Origin: Bacteroidales bacterium
GTDB taxonomy: Bacteria; Bacteroidota; Bacteroidia; Bacteroidales; UBA12481
Reading direction: 5' to 3'
Assembly (NCBI GenBank): GCA_021160155.1
Contig: JAGHDB010000004.1
Span: forward strand, 1 to 6,229
Length of the DNA: 6,229 bases
Shown here: one piece after another, positions 1-6,229 of the stretch
How the letters are laid out: each line of letters begins with the position of its first letter
Position numbering within the stretch: position 1 is the first letter of the stretch
Position numbers and translations under genes: made by a program
Notes under the pieces: generated by a model
What the model was told of the DNA's origin: nothing
The model's database searches: none
What the model saw: only the letters and a program-made list of their open reading frames with translations

Positions 1-1
1 C

Positions 2-700
2 TTCACAATTGCACCGGGTCAACAAACCCGGAAAAGTATCCGGGAAGGAAACCGCCAGTATAAAAATGAAAAATATGACCAGGCTGAAATCGCATACCGC
101 AAAGCGCTAAATGATACACAACTTAAAAATATAGCCGGCTTTAATCTTGGCGATGCACTATACCGTCAAAAAAATTACAAAGATGCCGGTAATCAATTTG
201 ATGCCATTGCCCAAATGCACCACTCTCCGGATGATGCGGCAAAAGCCTACCACAACCTGGGTAACAGCCTGCTGCAAGCCGGTCAAATCAGGGAAAGCAT
301 TGAAGCATATAAAAACGCACTCCGGCAAAAGCCCGATGATATGGATACCAAATACAACCTGGCCTATGCCCGCTATCTGCTGAAAAAACAAGAACAACAG
401 AAACAGAAACAAAAACAAAAACAACAAAATAAGAACCAGGATCAGAAAAAAAATCAGGATAAGCAACAGAATCAGAATCAAAATCAAAACCAGCAACAGC
501 AACAACAACAACAACAGCAGCAGAACAATCAGAAACAACCCAATAATCAAAACCGGAAACCACAAAAAGCCATAAAGATATCTCCCCGGGATGCCATGAG
601 ATTACTGGCAGCACTGGCCAACGATGAAAAAAAAGTGCAGGAAAAAGTTAAAAAAGAAAAAGCAAAAGCCAACCGGGTACGAACGCTTAAAGATTGGTAA
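2..700 (+). CDS. batC: BatC-like TPR protein, 5'-truncated by window edge
   Basis: The reading frame is open from base 2 to the TAA at 698-700 (232 residues seen); the start and any signal peptide lie upstream. About three TPR units are visible, at residues 12-45 (with EGNRQYKNEKYDQAEIAYRK), 45-78 and 81-114 (with NLGNSLLQAGQIRESIEAYK). A Gln/Asn/Lys-rich tract follows (about 128-184), including 11 consecutive Gln, and then a charged tail with RDAMRLLAALANDEKKVQEK and a final DW. TPRs, then a Q/N/K-rich spacer, then an 'RLL-AL-NDEKKVQEK' tail is the usual build of BatC in Bacteroidota. Position directly before batD and batE supports the name. BatC is thought to be a periplasm-facing scaffold partner of the BatA/BatB/BatD proteins; its biochemical role is not established, so the function is inferred from family and context. 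An internal ATG at 215 would cut through the TPRs and is not the true start. Confidence 0.87.
   Translation, partial: FTIAPGQQTRKSIREGNRQYKNEKYDQAEIAYRKALNDTQLKNIAGFNLGDALYRQKNYKDAGNQFDAIAQMHHSPDDAAKAYHNLGNSLLQAGQIRESIEAYKNALRQKPDDMDTKYNLAYARYLLKKQEQQKQKQKQKQQNKNQDQKKNQDKQQNQNQNQNQQQQQQQQQQQNNQKQPNNQNRKPQKAIKISPRDAMRLLAALANDEKKVQEKVKKEKAKANRVRTLKDW
383..553 (+). repeat. Low-complexity Q/N/K-coding tract with CAA/CAG run
   Basis: This A- and C-rich, almost T-free stretch inside the batC-like gene encodes mostly Gln, Asn and Lys. The core at 491-523 is eleven glutamine codons in a row, mixing CAA and CAG, so it is a triplet-type repeat that is not perfectly uniform. It probably makes a flexible, disordered linker between the TPRs and the conserved C-terminal tail. 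Changes in repeat number by whole codons would keep the frame. The poly-Leu and poly-Val readings on the opposite strand are by-products of this composition. Confidence 0.85.
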
Positions 701-720
701 TCAAATATATAGTAGTTTTT

Positions 721-2568
721 GTGAACAACTTACGTTATATATTGCTCTTTACATTGATTGCCGTTTCGATCAACGCCAATCAATTGTACGCACAAAACCA
801 GGTCAGCTTTGTCGCATCCGCTCCAAGTGCAGTTAACCTGGGAGAGGTATTCAGGATCTCCTATAGTGTAAATCAAAAACCGGATCAGTTTAACGGTCCG
901 CGTATTGACCACTTTCAATTTAATGGTCCGATGCTCTCAACCAATATGAGTACCCAGATCATCAACGGCAAGATATCCCAGTCCTCTTCCTACGTATATA
1001 ATTACACCCTGCAAGCTACTCAGGTCGGCGTTTTTACCATTGCCCCGGCAGAGATCCGAATAAAAGGTAAAACATACCATTCAAACAGCCTGAAAATTGA
1101 AGTGGTTAAATCACAGGCAACCAATCAGCACACCAATCGTTCTGCCGGCCAAAATAATCCAGGTACATCTGGCAGGCAGATAGCAAACAAAAGCCTTTTT
1201 GCCCGGGTTGAACTGGATAAAAAAAATGTATTTAAAGGAGAACAGATCATCGCCACTATAAAAATCTATTCCCAGGTAAACCTGGCCCGGTTCGGCGATA
1301 TCAAAATGCCTTCATACAGTGGTTTCTGGACGCAGGAAATTCCTACTCCGGATCAAGTCTCCTTACATCGCGAAAACGTCAACGGAGTTATTTACAACGT
1401 GGGAACCATCAAACAAACCGTTCTGGTTCCCCAGCAAACCGGAACCCTGACTATTGAACCCTTCGAGCTTGAATGCTATATCAATCTTCCCAGGCAACGG
1501 CCCGGTTCGTTCTTTGACGATTTTTTCAATAACGATTTCTTTGGCACTACCAGAACTACTGTTAAAAGAATTAAAAGCCCTGAAGTTAAAGTAGAAGTAA
1601 AACCACTGCCTCCTGCATCTCAAAACTTTAATGGTGCTGTCGGTCAGCTGTCCGTAACCACAACCGTTGATCACATGCAGGTAAAGACCAATGATGCGAT
1701 TACCTATAAAGTTATCGTAAAAGGTAAAGGAAACCTGAAACTGATAGACCTCCCCCCAATTGACTTTCCGGCAGATTTTGAAGTATATGACCCGAAAACA
1801 ACTAATAATACAAATGCTTCTCTTCAAGGAATCTCCGGAAGCAAAACTTTTGAATACCTGATAATTCCAAGACATCCGGGTGAATACCAGATACCCTCCT
1901 GGAAATTTACCTATTTCGACCCTGCATCAGGTAAGTATATAAACCGCACGCTGCCAGCCTGTAAAATTACGGTAGCAAAAGGGAAAGACGAAAATTCAAC
2001 CGTAGTCTCAGGTAACCTGGGAAAAGAAGATATTCGGCTGCTTGGTAAGGATATACGTTTTATAAAAAACGATTCTTCCCGTTTTAATACCATTGGAAAA
2101 ACTTTCTACGGATCAGCACTTTTTAAAGGACTCTATCTTTCAATCCTGTTAATCTGGATATTATTATTCGTTGCACGACGCATCAAAGCCCGCAGAATGG
2201 CTGATACAGAAGGATTAAAATTCAGAAAAGCCTTTATAATCGCACACCGTCAACTCTCCAGGCTGCATGCCCGGATGAAAAAAGGAGACGAAGAGCATTT
2301 GCCCGAATCATTACTTAAAATCATCTGGAAATATCTCGGTGATAAACTGAACCTTGATTTCTCTGTACTTGAACCAGAGAGTGTAAAAAACCAACTGACC
2401 GAAAGCGGAATAAATGAAGATGAAGTCAATCGGTTAATCAGTCTGATTGAAGAGTGTCAATTTTACCAATATGCACCCGGACTGAAAAAGGCTGATTACA
2501 ACAACCTTATTAATCAGACAAATAAGATATTATCACAAATAGATCGCTTGATGAATAAAACAAAATGA
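721..2568 (+). CDS. batD: BatD family exported membrane protein
   Basis: Predicted 615-residue protein. From the GTG at 721 it begins with a standard signal peptide: NNLR, a hydrophobic core (YILLFTLIAVSI) and a likely cleavage after QLYA, before Q25. Then come a beta-rich domain (about 27-131), a Ser/Asn/Gly-rich linker (132-157), a second beta domain (158-294) with the Phe/Asp-rich loop FFDDFFNNDFFG, and a third (about 308-421) with PRHPGEYQIPSWKFTYFDP. One membrane helix lies near 470-486, followed by the Arg/Lys stop-transfer stretch RRIKARR and a cytoplasmic helical tail of about 125 residues. This order, and its place between batC and batE, fit BatD ('oxygen tolerance' family). Most of the protein should be periplasmic; its exact activity is unknown. 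There is no ATG start: the only upstream option is TTG at 694, overlapping the batC stop, since an in-frame stop sits at 688-690. I prefer GTG for the compact signal peptide, but TTG with translational coupling is possible. Confidence 0.91.
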   Translation: MNNLRYILLFTLIAVSINANQLYAQNQVSFVASAPSAVNLGEVFRISYSVNQKPDQFNGPRIDHFQFNGPMLSTNMSTQIINGKISQSSSYVYNYTLQATQVGVFTIAPAEIRIKGKTYHSNSLKIEVVKSQATNQHTNRSAGQNNPGTSGRQIANKSLFARVELDKKNVFKGEQIIATIKIYSQVNLARFGDIKMPSYSGFWTQEIPTPDQVSLHRENVNGVIYNVGTIKQTVLVPQQTGTLTIEPFELECYINLPRQRPGSFFDDFFNNDFFGTTRTTVKRIKSPEVKVEVKPLPPASQNFNGAVGQLSVTTTVDHMQVKTNDAITYKVIVKGKGNLKLIDLPPIDFPADFEVYDPKTTNNTNASLQGISGSKTFEYLIIPRHPGEYQIPSWKFTYFDPASGKYINRTLPACKITVAKGKDENSTVVSGNLGKEDIRLLGKDIRFIKNDSSRFNTIGKTFYGSALFKGLYLSILLIWILLFVARRIKARRMADTEGLKFRKAFIIAHRQLSRLHARMKKGDEEHLPESLLKIIWKYLGDKLNLDFSVLEPESVKNQLTESGINEDEVNRLISLIEECQFYQYAPGLKKADYNNLINQTNKILSQIDRLMNKTK

Positions 2569-3329
2569 AGGCTTTCTTTATAACCATATTTTTAATGTCA
2601 GCCTGCCTCGGCAGTATATCCGGACAGACGGATGAATCAACTCATCGTTTTCAGCAGGCGAATCAATATTACCTGAATGAAGATTACCAGCATGCCCTTG
2701 AAAGTTACCAACAGATTCTTCAGTCAGGATATGAATCTGCCGAACTTTACTATAATATGGGTAACGCATACTATAAGCTGAATAAAATCCCGTCGGCCAT
2801 TCTTTATTACGAGAAAGCACTGGTTTTAAAACCCAACGATGAGGATATCCGGTTTAATCTCTCTCTTGCCAACCAACTAACCACTGATAAGATTGAAACT
2901 CTCCCACAGTTTTTCATCTCAAGATGGTATCGTTCATTGACCGGTTTACTCGATGAAAAAGGCTGGTCATGGATCAGTATCGCCGCATTCTTACTCTTTA
3001 TGATTTCCCTGATGTTTCTGCTCCAAAACAGATCATATCGTTTCAGAAAGATTTTCTTCACAGGCACCGTAATGTTCTTTATTATAGCACTATTCTCATT
3101 CGCCTCAGCCCGGAAACAATTTCTCAGGCGCATACATCCGCAATATGCTATTATCTTTACACCAAGTATCACGACTAAAAGCACACCGGACGAAGGCGGA
3201 ACCGACCTGTTCATTTTGCATGAAGGGACAAAAGTGCATATTGAAGATCAAATTGGAAACTGGATCGAAATTAAAATGGCTGACGGCAACTCCGGCTGGA
3301 TTCCTGAAAAAGCTTTACGGGTCATATAA
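2565..3329 (+). CDS. batE: BatE-like TPR and SH3-domain membrane protein
   Basis: Complete 254-residue protein; its ATG overlaps the batD stop in an ATGA, a strong sign of translational coupling. The N-terminus is a short signal peptide (MKAFFITIFLMSACLGSISG). Cleavage may be after SG, or it may be a lipoprotein signal with Cys14, though Met at -3 makes a weak lipobox. Two TPR units follow (about 26-57 and 58-91, with YYNMGNAYYKLNKIPSAILY). Two hydrophobic helices lie at about 133-153 and 163-182, joined by a short Arg/Lys-rich loop that should be cytoplasmic. The C-terminal 60 residues resemble a bacterial SH3 domain (WIEIKMADGNSGWIPEKALR), which would then face the periplasm. TPR, two helices and SH3 after batD is the typical BatE layout. 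The family is thought to act with the other Bat proteins at the membrane; binding of peptidoglycan or a protein partner by the SH3 domain is only inference. Confidence 0.91.
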   Translation: MKAFFITIFLMSACLGSISGQTDESTHRFQQANQYYLNEDYQHALESYQQILQSGYESAELYYNMGNAYYKLNKIPSAILYYEKALVLKPNDEDIRFNLSLANQLTTDKIETLPQFFISRWYRSLTGLLDEKGWSWISIAAFLLFMISLMFLLQNRSYRFRKIFFTGTVMFFIIALFSFASARKQFLRRIHPQYAIIFTPSITTKSTPDEGGTDLFILHEGTKVHIEDQIGNWIEIKMADGNSGWIPEKALRVI

Positions 3330-3338
3330 CTACACTGC

Positions 3339-4622
3339 ATGAGAACATTTTCAACCGGGGTATTCCTGGCGGCTTTTTTACTATTCATACTTTTTGACCT
3401 TTTCGCTTTTAAAGGATGTATGCGGGCATGCTTTAGAAAGAGTCAAAAAAGAAGAAATGTTTTTTCGATCATTTACCGGGCATTCTCTATCATAGTTCTC
3501 GTACTCTTACTACTATTCTATTTCGATTACCATCGTCATCCGGCCGATCCGGTAAAATTTAAACGGATGATGGACTTCAACGGTCTTTTCATAGCCCAGT
3601 TACTGCCAAAAATAGTCATCGCTGTGGTACGTATTATGCTTGACCTCTATTCCGGTGTGACACTATTGTTTATAAAAAAATCCCCAAAAAGAAAGACAAA
3701 ATTACAAGGTGCTTCAAGAAAGATCTCCCGCGGAGATTTTATTCAACGTGCAGGGATTATCATTGCTGCCATACCATTTATAGGGGTGATTCACGGAATC
3801 GGCTGGGGCAGGTTTAATTTTACCCTGCACCGGAAAAAGGTATTTCTCAAACACCTGCCCGACTCATTTGAAGGATTTACAATCGTGCAACTTTCTGATG
3901 CACACCTGGGCAGTTTCCCGAATCAAAAAGAGCGTATTGCACATGTATTTAAACAGGTAAATGACCTGAAACCCGACCTGATCGTTTTTACGGGTGATAT
4001 GGTCAACAATTTCTCTAATGAGATAAGTGGCTGGGTACCTGTATGGCAAAAATTACACGCACCATACGGCAAGTTCTCCGTTCTTGGCAATCATGATTAC
4101 GGGGGATATTCAGATTGGCCATCACCACAAGCCAAACAGCGTAACCTGCAAGAAACCATCCGTCAGGAAAAAGAGATGGGATTTCAGGTTCTTATGAACC
4201 AGTCGGTTAGGATTGAAAAGAACAAACAAACTCTTTACCTGGCAGGTGTGGAAAACTGGGGGCGGAAACCGTTCCCGCAAAGAGGTCGCCTTGATCTGGC
4301 ATTAAAAGGAATACCTGATGATGCTACAACCATTTTGTTGTCACATGATCCCAATCACTGGAATGATAAAGTATTACGTAAAGTCCCTGTTGATCTGACC
4401 CTTTCCGGGCATACCCATGGTTTTCAGTTTGGATTTGAATGGGGACCGGTCAGGTTCAGTCCGGTTCAACTCCGGTATAAGCGATGGGCAGGATTATACC
4501 ATGAACAGGAACAATACCTTTATGTTAACCGGGGACTTGGTTACCTGGCATTTCCAGGAAGAGTCGGAATCTGGCCTGAGATCACACTTATTGAATTGAC
4601 CGGTAAAACAGAGATCAGTTAA
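3339..4622 (+). CDS. Membrane-anchored calcineurin-like metallophosphoesterase
   Basis: Complete 427-residue protein starting at ATG 3339, 9 bp after the batE stop, so probably on the same transcript. The first 155 residues are membrane-embedded: helices near 5-24, 43-62, 84-111 and 137-155, with strongly basic loops at 25-42 and 113-137. The catalytic domain carries the full set of dinuclear metal motifs: D187-x-H189 (SDAHLG), G219-D220, G250-N-H-D253, H336 (SHDP) and G357-H-T-H360. By the positive-inside rule both basic loops are cytoplasmic, which puts the enzyme domain in the periplasm. The stretch before the last helix (KISRGDFIQRAG) resembles a Tat signal missing one Arg; the related Bacillus YkuE is Tat-exported. 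The domain is of the YkuE/YaeI type. A phosphoester hydrolase acting on an envelope or lipid substrate is likely, but the substrate cannot be told. It is not a standard bat gene. Confidence 0.94.
   Translation: MRTFSTGVFLAAFLLFILFDLFAFKGCMRACFRKSQKRRNVFSIIYRAFSIIVLVLLLLFYFDYHRHPADPVKFKRMMDFNGLFIAQLLPKIVIAVVRIMLDLYSGVTLLFIKKSPKRKTKLQGASRKISRGDFIQRAGIIIAAIPFIGVIHGIGWGRFNFTLHRKKVFLKHLPDSFEGFTIVQLSDAHLGSFPNQKERIAHVFKQVNDLKPDLIVFTGDMVNNFSNEISGWVPVWQKLHAPYGKFSVLGNHDYGGYSDWPSPQAKQRNLQETIRQEKEMGFQVLMNQSVRIEKNKQTLYLAGVENWGRKPFPQRGRLDLALKGIPDDATTILLSHDPNHWNDKVLRKVPVDLTLSGHTHGFQFGFEWGPVRFSPVQLRYKRWAGLYHEQEQYLYVNRGLGYLAFPGRVGIWPEITLIELTGKTEIS
4615..4622. other. Tail-to-tail overlap of convergent genes
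   Basis: The TAA of the phosphoesterase gene (4620-4622) and the TGA of the minus-strand gene (4615-4617 on the plus strand) lie within the same 8 bases. There is no spacer, and I see no stem-loop with a T-run within about 50 bases on either side. Transcripts must therefore end inside the opposing gene or run antisense into it. Confidence 0.9.
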
Positions 4623-6229
4623 TAGAAAAACCCACCAGCGGCCATACCTTCCAGCGGTTTTCCAGGGGCAAATAAATGATCCGGCAACCTCCGTTAATAG
4701 CCGCTCCGATCCGTAAGAGAAAAAAATCTGCTGTAAGATCCAGTCCGCTTGATAATGAAGCAAGTGCTAAAGATTTAGTAAACGCCAGATCAGTAAACAA
4801 ATTAGCCTTCAATCTCTTTAAATATAACAAACTACCCACATTCCAATCCGGATAAAGAAACGGAAATCCATAATCCATCCTGACATTATACGGATAAAAG
4901 AGATCCGGCCCGCTCACACCTCTGGGCAAATCCCATGACTGAGCAGGAAATTGAGAAGGAGACAAATTGAAATAACCTGAAGCATACATCCTGATACTGT
5001 GCTGCGGTAATAATCCGGGAAGATAAAATTTTGACCACATCATCAGCGATGCCTGATGACCTGACGGATTATAATGAGTAGTCATATTGGCCCTTACACC
5101 CCACTTGGGATACAGATCCCTGTGACTTTGCCTTCTTAAGATATACCCACTGACAATTGCACCTGCCAGATAATCTTCTTTCAACAGCAAACCTGATTGC
5201 AACACCCTGTTCTGATGAGCCACCAATGCAACAGAGAGTGAAAGATTACGGTACCAGATCCCCGAAGAGAAATTAAGAGGTATGGTCACCGTTGCATGCA
5301 TCCATTGCGACCAGCTGTTATAATGTCCCAAAGTTCCCTCTCCTGCCAAACTATCGAACACCGGCCCACCTGCAAAACTCATTGTAATCTCAGGAAACAT
5401 TCCGGTATAATGAATGTTGGCCACCATTTGATGCATCGACCTGCTAAAAAGATATTGATATCCTCCCCAGACCGACAGGGTATTTAATTCATTTTGGGAC
5501 ATCAGTACCACTCCGGGATTAACCTGGTACCCCACCGGATCAATATACACGGGTGCCCAGGAATGAAAATGCAGTAATCTTCTCCACCGGGGATATGGCT
5601 GAATCTGAAAAGTCGTATCAGAAAGTATCTTATCAACAGGCACTTCACCCGGTGTGCGTTGCACGAGTGCGTTCATCGGCTCATCCAGATCAGGGATCTG
5701 ACGGATCTTTTCAGGTTTCAGATTTTTAAGTTCTGTAGCGGCAGGACGAAATCCATTAACAGAATAAACTGAACAGAACAGCTGATTGCCGGATATCACC
5801 GGATAGCTGACGCCCTGAGAATGACCTCCGATGAGAGAGAGACCGGAACCGTCGAATTTCAGTTGGTAAAGCCCTTCAGTTGAACCCACAGGTGCAGTAA
5901 AAATGAGCCGGTTATCTGCCACGGCCAAATGATTTACCTCTTTATAGGTAAAATCACGAATCACGGCTATACGATCCTGACCCGTGACCCAACGGATCAA
6001 CTTTCTGCCATTCACCCCGGTTAAAAAAGCATATACTCCCGAACCGTTCAAATCCCATACCGGACCGGTAAAGTGTTCAAAAGGCGGGGCATCCACTTTA
6101 CTCATGATTATTCCGGATAAACGGCTAATAATTAATAAACTACTCCGACCGGTCACTGATTCTTCCACTACGGCAATCCTTCCGGCTGAAGGAGAAAGTG
6201 CAGGCTGAAAATAACGAGTCTGATGAGTA
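4615..6229 (-). CDS. TolB-like beta-propeller/outer-membrane beta-barrel protein, 5'-truncated
   Basis: The minus-strand frame is open from the window edge to the stop at 4615-4617; 537 residues are seen and the true N-terminus lies beyond base 6229. The GTG at 6168 is not the start, because the upstream codons continue a propeller blade: RYFQPALSPSAGRIAVVEES has the TolB/PD40 pattern (F-PA-SP-G-RIA-V). Residues 1 to about 185 look like several blades (GPVWDLNGSGVYAF, ADNRLIFTAPVGSTEGLYQL). A linker leads to LLHFHSWAPVYID (about 218-230), and the last 310 residues are alternating hydrophobic/polar strands rich in aromatic residues, as in an outer-membrane barrel, with MDYGFPFLYPDWNVGSLLYL near the end. 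The terminal residues PLVGFSIN would be a last strand, though without the usual final Phe. Similar large Bacteroidota proteins can carry a peptidase-like domain before the propeller; whether this one does cannot be seen. Substrate and role are unknown; outer-membrane location is inferred. Confidence 0.82.
   Translation of the reverse strand, partial: THQTRYFQPALSPSAGRIAVVEESVTGRSSLLIISRLSGIIMSKVDAPPFEHFTGPVWDLNGSGVYAFLTGVNGRKLIRWVTGQDRIAVIRDFTYKEVNHLAVADNRLIFTAPVGSTEGLYQLKFDGSGLSLIGGHSQGVSYPVISGNQLFCSVYSVNGFRPAATELKNLKPEKIRQIPDLDEPMNALVQRTPGEVPVDKILSDTTFQIQPYPRWRRLLHFHSWAPVYIDPVGYQVNPGVVLMSQNELNTLSVWGGYQYLFSRSMHQMVANIHYTGMFPEITMSFAGGPVFDSLAGEGTLGHYNSWSQWMHATVTIPLNFSSGIWYRNLSLSVALVAHQNRVLQSGLLLKEDYLAGAIVSGYILRRQSHRDLYPKWGVRANMTTHYNPSGHQASLMMWSKFYLPGLLPQHSIRMYASGYFNLSPSQFPAQSWDLPRGVSGPDLFYPYNVRMDYGFPFLYPDWNVGSLLYLKRLKANLFTDLAFTKSLALASLSSGLDLTADFFLLRIGAAINGGCRIIYLPLENRWKVWPLVGFSIN

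Noticed and set aside
158..565. Minus-strand ORF with a long poly-leucine region resembling a membrane protein
   Set aside because: It is the complement of the Gln/Asn/Lys tract in batC; the leucine and valine runs follow from CAA/CAG codons read backwards.
215..700. Internal ATG at 215 as the start of the TPR gene
   Set aside because: The frame is open to the window edge, and the upstream codons encode further TPR residues, so the gene is truncated rather than short.
624..836. Plus-strand ORF bridging batC and batD
   Set aside because: Out-of-frame reading of the lysine-rich end of batC and the batD signal peptide; no sensible protein features.
1363..1875. 170-residue minus-strand ORF
   Set aside because: It lies wholly inside batD, shows no recognisable domain, and is opposed by a well-supported gene.
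4636..4664. Repeated CCAGCGG near the convergent gene ends as a terminator or regulatory repeat
   Set aside because: The two copies are in the same orientation and cannot form a stem; they lie inside the barrel coding region.
6166..6168. GTG as the start of the minus-strand gene
   Set aside because: The upstream in-frame codons complete a TolB-type propeller blade, so the coding region continues past the window edge.

Overview
The window is almost wholly coding (about 42% GC by eye) and looks like a Bacteroidota chromosome. Three things point there: a Bat (Bacteroides aerotolerance-type) gene order, A/T-rich gene starts with no clear Shine-Dalgarno sequences, and protein sequences of Bacteroidota type, such as the phenylalanine/aspartate-rich loop in BatD. 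The genus cannot be read from the sequence.

Layout: bases 2-4622 hold four tightly packed plus-strand genes. (1) The 3' part of a batC-like TPR gene whose start lies upstream of the window; it carries a long Gln/Asn/Lys-rich tract. (2) batD, a large exported protein with beta-sandwich domains and one C-terminal membrane anchor. (3) batE, with a signal peptide, TPRs, two membrane helices and an SH3-like domain. (4) A membrane-anchored calcineurin-like metallophosphoesterase with all its metal-binding motifs. Junctions are a 20-bp gap (or a 7-bp overlap, depending on the batD start), a 4-bp ATGA overlap and a 9-bp gap, so one transcript is likely. Bases 4615-6229 hold a minus-strand gene, open at its 5' end, for a protein with a TolB-like beta-propeller followed by a probable outer-membrane beta-barrel. 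It overlaps the phosphoesterase gene tail to tail by 8 bp.

Working together: BatC, BatD and BatE are expected to act at the cytoplasmic membrane and periplasm, with the von Willebrand-domain proteins BatA/BatB and a MoxR ATPase that normally lie just upstream and are outside this window. Their molecular role is still poorly defined; aerotolerance and stress phenotypes have been reported. The phosphoesterase probably has its active site in the periplasm, so it could be a co-transcribed envelope enzyme or a passenger. The minus-strand protein is a separate envelope gene.

No intergenic stretch reaches 300 bases. I found no RNA gene, mobile element, CRISPR array or convincing terminator. I see no clearly new system; the points most worth a second look are the phosphoesterase linked to the bat genes, the propeller-barrel protein and the low-complexity tail of BatC.
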